From a virus: a stretch of 24,503 nt of DNA. This document shows, in pieces, positions 1 to 7,165 of the stretch (positions are counted from its first letter, which is position 1; the number at the start of each line of letters is the position of its first letter). Under the pieces are notes generated by a model that saw nothing but the letters and a program-made list of their open reading frames with translations, was not told the origin of the DNA and did no database searches. The stretch lies in the IMG/VR virus record IMGVR_UViG_3300006919_000420, positions 1-24,503 of that record; one strand, 5' to 3'. The translations under genes and the position numbers were made by a program.

Positions 1-548
1 CCGTTAAGGCAATCGACGATGCTCACACCCGTTTAAATACGGCTGTTCTCTTGGAGAACCAAGAGAGATGGTGCCTTGAAGAGTCTAGCTCTGTAGGCGG
101 CGGTTCACTTGGTGGCGCTGCACAAGGTGGAGTTCAGTTCAACCCAGCTTCTCAGATTCACTCAGGTGATACATATGCACCTGCTGATGCACGACTTCCA
201 AAGGTCCTCATTCCGATGATCCGTCGTACATTCCCTGAGCTTATCACTAACGACATCGTTGGTGTTCAGCCAATGAGCGGCCCAGTTGGTCTTGCATTTG
301 CTCTTCGTTATGCTTACCAGTCTACATCACTTGGTGACGGTACCGATGGTGCTTCTTCACAAGGTGGAGCTGGTGGTTCTGTACCTGGTTACACTGGTGC
401 TGCAGGCCTTCCAAACGACGAACTTGGTTATCAGCTTCTTGATACCCGCTTTACTGGTACATCTGCTGGTTCTACTCAGCTTTCTGGTGCTGGTTCCGGT
501 TACTGGGAGTTTGCTAACGGTGATAAGGGCGTTGCACAAATCCTCTAG
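1..548 (+). CDS. 23: Major capsid protein gp23, N-terminal part (5' partial, broken)
   Basis: This is the main shell protein of a T4-type head. The frame is open from base 3 to the TAG at 546-548, and the true start lies left of the window. Family landmarks are the TAVLLENQE stretch (bases about 42-66), the PKVLIPMIRRTFPELITND segment, and VGVQPMSGPVGLAFALRYAY, which matches the T4 gp23 pattern DIVGVQPM.xPVGxIFALR. A Gly/Ser-rich stretch follows (about bases 331-510). The reading frame ends prematurely inside the conserved domain, and the homology continues in the +1 frame from about base 541. Codon use is richer in G+C than the genes to the right, as expected for a very highly expressed gene. 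The TTG codon at 51 is internal (Leu of LLENQ), not a start. Identification as gp23 is secure; whether the break is real is not known. Confidence 0.9.
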   Translation, partial: VKAIDDAHTRLNTAVLLENQERWCLEESSSVGGGSLGGAAQGGVQFNPASQIHSGDTYAPADARLPKVLIPMIRRTFPELITNDIVGVQPMSGPVGLAFALRYAYQSTSLGDGTDGASSQGGAGGSVPGYTGAAGLPNDELGYQLLDTRFTGTSAGSTQLSGAGSGYWEFANGDKGVAQIL

Positions 549-555
549 CTTTTGA
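540..555 (+). other. Frameshift and in-frame stop inside gp23
   Basis: Upstream the gp23 frame reads G-V-A-Q and then runs to TAG at 546. Downstream the homologous frame is shifted by +1 and begins at about 541 (TCC TCT AGC TTT) but immediately meets TGA at 553-555 before continuing D-T-G-D-I-P-Q. The smallest repair is removal of one A from the AAA at 538-540 plus one base change in the TGA. A combination of small indels around AGCTTTTGAG would also restore it. Two lesions in 16 bases of an otherwise well-conserved essential gene point to an assembly or sequencing error or a chimeric join more than to a natural pseudogene. Confidence 0.85.
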
Positions 556-1389
556 GATACCGGTGATATTCCACAGGTTGAAGTTAAGTTCGAAAAGACA
601 GCAGTTGAGGCCGGTACACGCCGCCTTGGTGCTCGTTGGTCAGTCGAGCTTGAGCAAGACCTCAAGAACATGAACGGTATCGACATTGACGCTGAGATCA
701 CAAATGCAATGAGCTACGAGATCCAAGCTGAAATCGACCGTGAGATGCTTATGCGCATGATTCAGTCTGCTCTTACAGCTGGATACGGTCCTGGTTTCTC
801 AGTTTGGTCACCTGCTTCTGCAGATGGTCGCTGGCTCGTTGAGCGTAACCGTGACTTCTATCAGCGTTTGATCGTTGAGGCTAACCGCATTGCTGTACGT
901 AACCGTCGTGGTGCTGCTAACTTCATCGTTGCTACTCCACGTGTTTGCGCTATCCTTGAGATGCTTCCTGAGTTCCAGTGGGTCCCAGTTGCTGGTGACG
1001 TCAATACTCAGCCAGTAGGTATCGGTAAGGTTGGTTCACTTGGTGGACGTTTCAACGTTTATCGTGACACTCGTACAGAGGCTATGTACAACACAGGTTA
1101 CGGCCAGACCATCGGTAACGGTGCTGGTAGCGGTACATCTGGTGTTGAGTACGCACTTCTTGGATATAAGGGACCTGAGTTCTATGACACAGGTATCATT
1201 TACTGCCCATACATCCCAGTTATGGTACAGCGTACAATCGGACCTAACGACTTCGCACCACGCGTAGGCTTGCTTACACGTTACGGAGTTGTTGATAACA
1301 TCTTTGGTGCTAATCTTTACTACCACGTTGTTATCGTTCAGGGTCTCGGTTCTGAGTTCACTCCTGGTTCATCTTCAGTTTACTTTTAA
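556..1389 (+). CDS. 23: Major capsid protein gp23, C-terminal part (separated by frameshift and TGA)
   Basis: This is the continuation of the capsid protein. After the TGA at 553-555 the frame is open to the TAA at 1387-1389. It carries the gp23 landmarks in order: VEVKFEKTAVEAGTRRLGAR, WSVELEQDLKNMNGID, the helix EIQAEIDREMLMRMI, RRGAANFIVATPRV, and the C-terminal block GYKGPEFYDTGIIYCPYIPV followed by NDFAPRVGLLTRYGVV. Each corresponds to a segment of T4 gp23 (for example LELAQDLK, GYKGPNEMDAGIYYAPYV and FKTRYGI). The first ATG is at 670, but homologous coding sequence clearly begins upstream at about 541, so 670 is not a natural start. Joined with the upstream part, the visible protein is about 460 residues, close to a full T4-type capsid protein lacking its extreme N-terminus. 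A UUCG-loop terminator follows 35 bases later. Confidence 0.9.
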   Translation, partial: DTGDIPQVEVKFEKTAVEAGTRRLGARWSVELEQDLKNMNGIDIDAEITNAMSYEIQAEIDREMLMRMIQSALTAGYGPGFSVWSPASADGRWLVERNRDFYQRLIVEANRIAVRNRRGAANFIVATPRVCAILEMLPEFQWVPVAGDVNTQPVGIGKVGSLGGRFNVYRDTRTEAMYNTGYGQTIGNGAGSGTSGVEYALLGYKGPEFYDTGIIYCPYIPVMVQRTIGPNDFAPRVGLLTRYGVVDNIFGANLYYHVVIVQGLGSEFTPGSSSVYF

Positions 1390-1423
1390 TTAGTAAACGG
1401 GTTAACCGTATAACAATTAACTT

Positions 1424-1453
1424 AGACGGGGTCTTCGGGCCCCGTCTTTTTTT
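1424..1453 (+). terminator. Intrinsic terminator after gp23, UUCG tetraloop
   Basis: AGACGGGG at 1424-1431 pairs with CCCCGTCT at 1440-1447. The stem extends inward through a T-G wobble and a C-G pair to close a TTCG loop (1434-1437), giving the very stable C(UUCG)G tetraloop. A run of seven T follows (1447-1453). It lies 35 bases after the gp23 stop and isolates the capsid gene from the next gene. Confidence 0.93.
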
Positions 1454-1485
1454 GTTTATTTTTAACCCTTTTATATATAACTACC

Positions 1486-1493
1486 CATAAATA
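1486..1493 (+). promoter_or_regulatory. T4-late-promoter-like box CATAAATA
   Basis: CATAAATA differs from the T4 late consensus TATAAATA at one base. It lies in an AT-rich gap just after the gp23 terminator and only 5 bases before the ATG at 1499, with no Shine-Dalgarno sequence between. In T4 geometry the transcript would begin at or very near the ATG. Similar boxes with the same or similar spacing precede three other genes in the window. Confidence 0.45.
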
Positions 1494-1498
1494 TATAC

Positions 1499-1909
1499 AT
1501 GGCTACACAAACATTTAACGCGGGTGTATATCAATTATCAGCAACTAAAACAATCAATAGAAGCTTATCCTTATCAGGAGCTAATGATGAAGTTGTTTTA
1601 AAAGCATCTGGTACAGTTGATCCAGCATCCAGTGAATTAACATTTGGATTACTTTATGACGATCCAGGAGCAGGCGGGTATGGACCAGCATTAAGTGCAA
1701 AAGCTCTTTCTATTTCTGGTGGTACAAATACAACATTTAACACCAGTCTTACAGCTGCAAATACAAAGTATGCAATTGTAGACATTCACGGTAGTACAAT
1801 CACATTTACTCAAACTGCGTGGGGTAATACAACATTGTTCCCGGATACTTCTGGTGGAGCAAATGCTGTAGGACCTGAGCATCGCCGTAAGTACTTGCTT
1901 GGTTACTAA
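1499..1909 (+). CDS. Probable virion structural protein, 136 aa, function unknown
   Basis: I do not recognise a named family. The protein starts MATQTFNAGVYQLSATKT, has no signal peptide or membrane segment, and is rich in Ser, Thr, Gly, Ala and Val in alternating polar/hydrophobic stretches (SGTVDPASSELTFGLLYDD, KALSISGGTNTTFNTSL), which suggests an all-beta fold. The C-terminus is basic and aromatic (EHRRKYLLGY). It stands alone between two strong terminators directly downstream of gp23, so it is probably a strongly expressed monocistronic late gene. That position and composition fit a small head decoration or other virion surface protein, but this is inference from context only. The start at 1499 follows an AT-rich late-promoter-like box and has no visible Shine-Dalgarno sequence. 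Confidence 0.75.
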   Translation: MATQTFNAGVYQLSATKTINRSLSLSGANDEVVLKASGTVDPASSELTFGLLYDDPGAGGYGPALSAKALSISGGTNTTFNTSLTAANTKYAIVDIHGSTITFTQTAWGNTTLFPDTSGGANAVGPEHRRKYLLGY

Positions 1910-1933
1910 TTAATATACACTATAAAGCTTAAG

Positions 1934-1963
1934 AAAGCCGGTCATATATGACCGGCTTTTTTT
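1934..1963 (+). terminator. Intrinsic terminator, perfect 26-nt palindrome
   Basis: Bases 1934-1959 are a perfect inverted repeat whose outer arms read AAAGCCGGTC and GACCGGCTTT around an ATA/TAT centre, followed by seven T (1957-1963). It starts 25 bases after the stop of the 136-aa gene. It has only a weak T-run on the opposite strand, so it works mainly for plus-strand transcription. Confidence 0.9.
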
Positions 1964-2017
1964 ATTGTCTCTCTACGTCTAAGCGGGTCTGAGAGGGTTG
2001 CCTATAAAGGATGCGCG

Positions 2018-2026
2018 TATATAATA
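2018..2026 (+). promoter_or_regulatory. AT box TATATAATA, possible late promoter of the sulfotransferase gene
   Basis: TATATAATA ends 5 bases before the ATG at 2032, the same spacing as the CATAAATA box before the 1499 gene. It is a poorer match to TATAAATA. It supports 2032 rather than the in-frame ATG at 2011 as the real start, because the upstream ATG would place the box inside the coding region. Confidence 0.3.
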
Positions 2027-2031
2027 GTGAT

Positions 2032-2850
2032 ATGGAAATCTTTATGAATTGCTCTATGCCACGAGCTGGTTCAACTTTATTACAGAATATCTTAGCGCAG
2101 AACCCAGACTTCTACTGCACACCCACTTCCGGTATTATGGATTTCATGGTAGATGTGAGAAGAAATTTTACTACTAACCCGGCAATTCAAGCTCAAGATG
2201 AAGATGAGATGAAAAAGGCATTTCAATCATTTTGCAAGAAAGGGTTATATGGATATTTTGAAGCTTTAACAGATAAAAAATATGTAGTAGATAAAAATAG
2301 AGAGTGGTGCTCTTTTTTTAATTTTGCAAAATTTATTCTTGAGAAGCCACCAAAAATGATCGGAATGGTTAGACATTTACCACAGGTCTTCGCTTCTTTA
2401 GAATTAAAATATAGGAATACTTCACATAAAGATTCCGGGGTTGTAGAACGTGAAAGTTTTGTTAATACAACAACGGAAAAGCGTGCAGAGTTTTTTGCAG
2501 GAACAAGACCGTTAGGTACTGCATTAGAGAGAATGTATGAAGTAACTATGCAAGGCCTTCATAAGGAAATGCTCTTTATACGGTATGAGGACCTATGTAT
2601 GTATCCACGTGAAATAATGGAAGAGGTTTATGCATATTTAGAGATACCTAGTTATGAGCATAATTTTAGCTTTATCGAGCAATTGACAAATGAGAACGAT
2701 ACTTTTCACGGCATATTAGCTGATCATAAAATACGCCCTATGTTAGAATATACAGATAACAACCCAGTAGAAATACTAGGTCAAAGCACCATTGCCTGGA
2801 TTCAGAATCAATATAAATGGTACTATGAGGTATTTGGTTATAATATGTAA
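2032..2850 (+). CDS. Sulfotransferase-family protein
   Basis: Members of this family move a sulfuryl group from PAPS to a hydroxyl or amine acceptor, often a glycan. From the ATG at 2032 the protein has 272 residues. The 5'-phosphosulfate loop is clear at residues 8-17 (SMPRAGSTLL). A second conserved segment, MVRHLPQVFASLE (about 112-124), gives the Arg and Ser that normally hold the 3'-phosphate, and DKNREW (87-92) and FIRYEDLCMYP (182-192) are further family landmarks. Length is typical for bacterial and viral Sulfotransfer_3-type enzymes. An in-frame ATG at 2011 would add seven residues; AAAGG touches that ATG with no spacing, so I prefer 2032, which places the P-loop near the N-terminus as usual. 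The acceptor cannot be deduced. Its position next to the adhesin block suggests a glycan or virion component. It converges on the minus-strand fibre gene with zero intergenic bases. Confidence 0.88.
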   Translation: MEIFMNCSMPRAGSTLLQNILAQNPDFYCTPTSGIMDFMVDVRRNFTTNPAIQAQDEDEMKKAFQSFCKKGLYGYFEALTDKKYVVDKNREWCSFFNFAKFILEKPPKMIGMVRHLPQVFASLELKYRNTSHKDSGVVERESFVNTTTEKRAEFFAGTRPLGTALERMYEVTMQGLHKEMLFIRYEDLCMYPREIMEEVYAYLEIPSYEHNFSFIEQLTNENDTFHGILADHKIRPMLEYTDNNPVEILGQSTIAWIQNQYKWYYEVFGYNM

Positions 2851-5421
2851 TTACGTTTCAAGTGCTTCTATTCTAGATTTAAGATCATCTATAATACCTT
2901 GTTGCTCTTGAACAGCTTTAACTAGTACTGGGATAACATAATCGCTAGTATAAGTAAACTTATCTCCTGTATTATCGATAATAACGTTATCCTCACCTTC
3001 AACTTCGAGAACGTCTTGAGCAAGGAAACCATAACGTTTTGGCCCGTAAGGTACAGATGAATTCTTTTCTTTAGTGTATCTAAACTCTTTCGGCTTAAGG
3101 TCTCCGATAAACTCAAGACCTTTTGTAATATCATTAATGCATGTCTTATAACGGCAATCAGAAAGTGATGACCAAGTACCGCCGGCAACATAGTTTGCTG
3201 TCATAGCAGTGTTACCTATAACAACCGTATTAGAACCGCAACTAATAGCTTCACATCCAATAACAATACTATTTTGATCGTTATTGGTTAATGAACGAGC
3301 ACGACGTCCGATGTAAATACCGTAATCGGATGATGTATTCTGACCAGTACCAGTACCGCAATGTGAACCAGCATCAACTCCAATACCAACGTTTTGCGAT
3401 CCACTGTTATAGCAAAGTGCATCTGCACCAATACCTACGTTAGATGCTGATGTAGTTCCTATACGAAGAGCTCCACATCCAATAGCAACGTTACAACTAC
3501 CTGTTGTATTCTGTCGTAATGCAGCAGAACCGATAGCCATGTTAGATGCACCAGTGGTGTTCGTATGCAATGTACAGTAACCGAATGCAACGTTATAGTT
3601 ACCACGGTTATCAGTCATGGTCTCATAACCAATAGCGATGTTACCAATCATAGCTCCACTATTAACCACACTAGAACCTCTTAATGCTCTTATACCAGCT
3701 GCAAAGTTATAACTACCGGTAGCTATACACGAACCAGCATCATGTCCAAAGGCAATGTTATAACCTGCAGTAGTTATACTCTTACCTGCCCAATAACCTA
3801 TACCTATGTTACCTGAACCGGATGATCTACAACCTAAAGCGCAGAAACCAATTCCAGAGTTATAACTACCGGTACCTGTATTAACACTATTGGTACTTGC
3901 AGTATAACCAATACCAACGTTATAGCTTCCTGATGTAGAACCACAACCTGCAGAATATCCAAGATATGTATTACCTGTACCAGTATTAAGTCTACCTGCA
4001 TAATCACCTATACCAATATTACCGCTGGTAGAAGTTTGTGTGCATAAAGTACTTCTGCCTATTGCAACACTACCAGTTCCTGTTGTAATAGCAGCGCCAG
4101 CATTAGCACCTAATGTTGTATTATAATAAGTTTCTTCAAAAACACATTGACCGGTTGTTGCGCAAAGGTTACCTGTACAAGTTGTCTTAGCATTCCAAGC
4201 AGAATTACATGTACTATCAACACCTACTGTATCAGCAGCTACTGTAATGGCTGTCCCTGCTCCAACGTTAACAGTTACGCTTCCGGAAGTGCCTCCACCT
4301 GTCAAACCATTACCAGCAGTTACACCGGTAATATCTCCTACGCATGTAAGACCAGCACAAGTAGATAAAGAGGCAGTTGTTGTATAAGCACTGTTCCATG
4401 TAGTGTTGCATGTTGAATTAATTGCAACATCATCTGCATTAACAGTAATACCCGTTCCAGCTCCAACAGCGAGTGAACCTGTTGTTGTAACGGATCCTGT
4501 AAGACCATTGCCACCTGTTACAGATGTAACAGTACCAGTACATGTTGTTTTAGCATTCCAAGCATCATTACATGTCGTGCTTACACCTACCGTTGTTGCG
4601 CCAACAGTAATAGCAGTACCAGCTCCTACTGTTAGAGTAGCGGTACCACTAGTAGCACCTCCTGTTAGACCGTTACCAGCTGTTACACCTGTAATATCAC
4701 CAACGCAAGTGAGACCTGCGCAAGTAGATAAAGCAGCTGTTGTTGTATAAGCACTGTTCCATGTAGTATTACATGTACTGTTAATTGAAAGCGTACCAGA
4801 TGTTGTAATTGTACCACCGGTTAAGCCTGTCCCGGTACCAACGCTCGTCACGGTACCAGTACATGTTGTTTTAGCATTCCATGTTGAGTTACAAGTAGAA
4901 TCAACACCTACAGTATCAGCAGCTACTGTAATAGCCGTACCTGCTCCAACGTTTAATGTAGCAGCTCCGGAAGTTGCTCCTCCTGTTAATCCGTTACCAG
5001 CTGTAACCGCTGTAATATCTCCTACGCAATTAATACCAGCGCAACCGCTTTGATCCCAAGATCCGGAATTAGATTGTACAGTTGTAGCTGTGCCATTCCA
5101 GCGTGCATTACAAGTTGAGTTGATAGCTACATCATTCGCATTTACAGTGATACCGGTACCAGCTCCTACAGCAAGAGCACCAGATGTTGTAACACCACCG
5201 GTAAGTCCAGCTCCACCATCAACGCAAGTGACGGTTCCAGTACAAGCTGTAGCGCCACATGCAATACCATCAAGTTTAGAACCATCAGCAGATACATCTC
5301 TACCATCAACGGTGCAAGATGCATTCATAAGTATATTAGTACCTACAGTGATGCAATCATTACTCTCATACGTATCAGAAGTATGCGTTAGTTGTCTTTG
5401 TGTTCCTGTTACAGTTGCCAT
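2851..5421 (-). CDS. Tail fibre with YadA-head-like repeats and C-terminal Peptidase_S74 chaperone domain
   Basis: An 856-aa trimeric fibre protein. Residues 1-430 alternate two Gly/Thr-rich modules, one around CTGTVTSVTGGNGLTG and one around CVGDITGVTAGNGLTGG, linked by STCNxxWN. Residues about 430-745 are short repeats of the N-V-G-I-G / AIG-ALxxNTTG type, as in YadA heads and many phage fibres. The C-terminus is an intramolecular chaperone of the Peptidase_S74 (endosialidase-type) family: the SDCRYK motif gives the Ser754/Lys759 pair that normally cuts the chaperone off after trimerisation, followed by KPKEFRYT, YGFLAQDV and a final coiled coil (about 832-856). I count about 36 cysteines, unusual for a fibre. 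It is the last gene of the minus-strand block, starting 4 bases after the stop of the 579-aa gene. The chaperone makes it a strong candidate for a distal receptor-binding fibre. Confidence 0.9.
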   Translation of the reverse strand: MATVTGTQRQLTHTSDTYESNDCITVGTNILMNASCTVDGRDVSADGSKLDGIACGATACTGTVTCVDGGAGLTGGVTTSGALAVGAGTGITVNANDVAINSTCNARWNGTATTVQSNSGSWDQSGCAGINCVGDITAVTAGNGLTGGATSGAATLNVGAGTAITVAADTVGVDSTCNSTWNAKTTCTGTVTSVGTGTGLTGGTITTSGTLSINSTCNTTWNSAYTTTAALSTCAGLTCVGDITGVTAGNGLTGGATSGTATLTVGAGTAITVGATTVGVSTTCNDAWNAKTTCTGTVTSVTGGNGLTGSVTTTGSLAVGAGTGITVNADDVAINSTCNTTWNSAYTTTASLSTCAGLTCVGDITGVTAGNGLTGGGTSGSVTVNVGAGTAITVAADTVGVDSTCNSAWNAKTTCTGNLCATTGQCVFEETYYNTTLGANAGAAITTGTGSVAIGRSTLCTQTSTSGNIGIGDYAGRLNTGTGNTYLGYSAGCGSTSGSYNVGIGYTASTNSVNTGTGSYNSGIGFCALGCRSSGSGNIGIGYWAGKSITTAGYNIAFGHDAGSCIATGSYNFAAGIRALRGSSVVNSGAMIGNIAIGYETMTDNRGNYNVAFGYCTLHTNTTGASNMAIGSAALRQNTTGSCNVAIGCGALRIGTTSASNVGIGADALCYNSGSQNVGIGVDAGSHCGTGTGQNTSSDYGIYIGRRARSLTNNDQNSIVIGCEAISCGSNTVVIGNTAMTANYVAGGTWSSLSDCRYKTCINDITKGLEFIGDLKPKEFRYTKEKNSSVPYGPKRYGFLAQDVLEVEGEDNVIIDNTGDKFTYTSDYVIPVLVKAVQEQQGIIDDLKSRIEALET
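4190..4873 (-). repeat. Imperfect module repeats in the 856-aa fibre gene
   Basis: The anchor GCATTCCA (plus strand; encodes the WNA of the STCNxxWNAKTTCTG linker) occurs at 4190, 4553 and 4874, giving units of 363 and 321 bases (121 and 107 codons). Both units keep the alternating CTGTVT and CVGDIT modules and the same Cys positions. The unequal length shows that modules differ by in-frame insertions and deletions. Confidence 0.75.
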
Positions 5422-5425
5422 AATA

Positions 5426-7165
5426 TTAGTGTCTTAATCGTTTTCTGTTGACTTTATATTTAATGTTGGAGTCTTTAGCTGACTCATACATAGTTCCATA
5501 ATATACCGTTAATCCTCCCGCATCTATCCCTCTATAATACGGAGCTTTATCTGGTTGACCAGAAGCAGATAATTTTACCCTTAGTTGATAACCAGTACTT
5601 GAAAAGGTATGAACATCGTCACTATCTTTATCGTATGTTTCCCATGATGTTCCATTATTATTTGAAACATAAGCTGTTACAGAGCACGATGAGGGTATGC
5701 TAAAATTGTTTAATCCCGGTATAGATACTTGGTCAACATTTGCGTTATTAGTTAAAGTAAATGTCCCAAAAACAACTTCCCAGTTTCCAACCAATTGATT
5801 TGGGTATTTGTTTTCAGCCCAAGTCATAAACAAATGACCATCACTTCCACCATATCCCATTTGAACCCAATATTTAGTTCCATTTGCGGACTCCATAAGA
5901 ACCATAGGACAACTATATCCATGGTTAAAGCTTCTTCCTCTACCACCGGTTGAGGTATCTTCGACATAATTATAAGGGTACTCCATTCCAACAAACTTTA
6001 AATTTGTTGTATCGAGCCAAGAACCATTTCTACCTCTATCTCTATCAGCACTTAAGTGAATGTAGTTTGGATAACCTGGCATTTTATCCATTGGCACACC
6101 ACTCGTTTTTTGGTATTTCGTACCTAATCTCCATATTGAATCATATGTGTAATTATTACTTGGATATATTCTATTATATCTTGTAGGAGCTGATCCACTA
6201 AAACATGGTGTAATGTCAATATCTACAAATCTATTTGAAGCACCTACCCACATTCTGTTAGGACTGTTCACAGGATCGGGAATAAATAGACCCATATCGT
6301 ATGAGTCATCCCCGTCTCCCATATCAGCAATATCACACCAAACGAGTTCTGGTGTTGCGGTACTAGCATCTAGTACTAGAATGAAGTTTCCATTATTGTA
6401 AGAGAAATAAAATACCCTATCATTGATTTCATCATAGTGGAGAGAGTAACGGTATCCGTCACGGTCAATGGTGGCACTCCCGCTGTAGAGATCTCCTGTC
6501 CCAGAACTGTTACCAATAACTTCTTCTGTACCTGTATTTAAATTTCTTCTAACAACTCTTCTATAATGACGAGCGTCATACTCCCCAACATAAATCCACT
6601 CACCAGCAGCTACCATACCAGATTGATAATATAACCCTGCACTTGAAATATTTAAACCTTCTGCCTGAATAAATCTCTGAGGGTTAGAGTGCGAAGGTCT
6701 TGCGTCTTTAACAAAAGTTGTTCCTCCATTTACACAACCGCTATAGTCAAATGTCGTGTAACCATCGACATTATAGGACATCACAACACCAAGTTTATTT
6801 GTAGTGTCGATAGCAATATTGTGCATATGGTTATATGTGTTGCTAGTATTATTATATAAGAAGTAATTATCGTGATAAATTTTAGTGAGTGTACCATCAT
6901 TATTCAAACGACGAACTGCAAATCCATCACCCCAACCAGTAGTAAATAAAAGATCTCCATCAATCTCATAAGCACTTGGAAACCCGATAACGCGATCACC
7001 GCCATCATAATCACCGGAACCACTCCTGACAACTACATTTGAAACACCGCCCTTGTAAACTGGATAAATGCCTATGTTGTAGTTATAAGGGTGATCAGTA
7101 ACAGTAGCTCCAACAATAGATATCACGTTACTTCTAGTTAATGTAGATCCTTTTAATTTACTCAT
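5426..7165 (-). CDS. Probable tail adhesin, beta-propeller-like, 579 aa
   Basis: I do not recognise a named family. The protein is all-beta in character, with aromatic and Gly-rich short strands repeated along its length (GDLLFTTGWGDGFAVRRLNN, GEWIYVGEYDARHYRRVVRR, DRVFYFSYNNGNFILVLD, LVWCDIADMGDGDD). This resembles read-outs of repeated propeller blades. No signal peptide or membrane segment is seen. The last ~110 residues (from about PNQLVGNWEVVFGTFTL) read like a separate beta-sandwich with an ethanol-like W-x-Y segment (NNGTSWETYDKDSDDVHTFS), and the tail is basic (KYKVNRKRLRH). It overlaps the upstream 52-aa gene by 8 bases, has a good Shine-Dalgarno (AGAGGAG at 7173-7179), and precedes the S74 fibre by 4 bases. 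Context suggests a fibre-associated or receptor-binding protein. The gene call is strong; the function is an inference. Confidence 0.8.
   Translation of the reverse strand: MSKLKGSTLTRSNVISIVGATVTDHPYNYNIGIYPVYKGGVSNVVVRSGSGDYDGGDRVIGFPSAYEIDGDLLFTTGWGDGFAVRRLNNDGTLTKIYHDNYFLYNNTSNTYNHMHNIAIDTTNKLGVVMSYNVDGYTTFDYSGCVNGGTTFVKDARPSHSNPQRFIQAEGLNISSAGLYYQSGMVAAGEWIYVGEYDARHYRRVVRRNLNTGTEEVIGNSSGTGDLYSGSATIDRDGYRYSLHYDEINDRVFYFSYNNGNFILVLDASTATPELVWCDIADMGDGDDSYDMGLFIPDPVNSPNRMWVGASNRFVDIDITPCFSGSAPTRYNRIYPSNNYTYDSIWRLGTKYQKTSGVPMDKMPGYPNYIHLSADRDRGRNGSWLDTTNLKFVGMEYPYNYVEDTSTGGRGRSFNHGYSCPMVLMESANGTKYWVQMGYGGSDGHLFMTWAENKYPNQLVGNWEVVFGTFTLTNNANVDQVSIPGLNNFSIPSSCSVTAYVSNNNGTSWETYDKDSDDVHTFSSTGYQLRVKLSASGQPDKAPYYRGIDAGGLTVYYGTMYESAKDSNIKYKVNRKRLRH

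Noticed and set aside
540-555. Programmed +1 frameshift (CTC TAG C) in gp23
   Set aside because: A shift there still meets TGA at 553-555 two codons later, so both a frameshift and readthrough would be needed in an abundant structural protein.
553-555. TGA read as tryptophan or another amino acid
   Set aside because: TGA is used as the stop codon at several LamG junctions (for example 17194-17196 and 17931-17933), so it is a normal stop in this genome.
357-701. Minus-strand 114-aa ORF over gp23
   Set aside because: It is antisense to strongly conserved gp23 coding sequence and spans the frameshift; its Ser/Arg/Thr-rich product shows no motif.
2011-2031. ATG at 2011 as the sulfotransferase start
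   Set aside because: It would place AAAGG directly against the ATG without spacing and put seven extra residues before the usual N-terminal P-loop; 2032 fits family length and the AT-box spacing better. It remains possible.
3160-4140. Bacterial YadA-type autotransporter adhesin
   Set aside because: There is no signal peptide or outer-membrane anchor; the C-terminus is a Peptidase_S74 chaperone, as in phage fibres.
4403-4750. Plus-strand ORFs rich in Val, Pro and Ala (also 5090-5437, 8816-9271, 9458-9967, 21453-21791, 23265-23549)
   Set aside because: They are antisense to the repetitive fibre genes. Their biased composition is the mirror of the Gly/Thr repeat codons, and they have no start signals or homology-like motifs.
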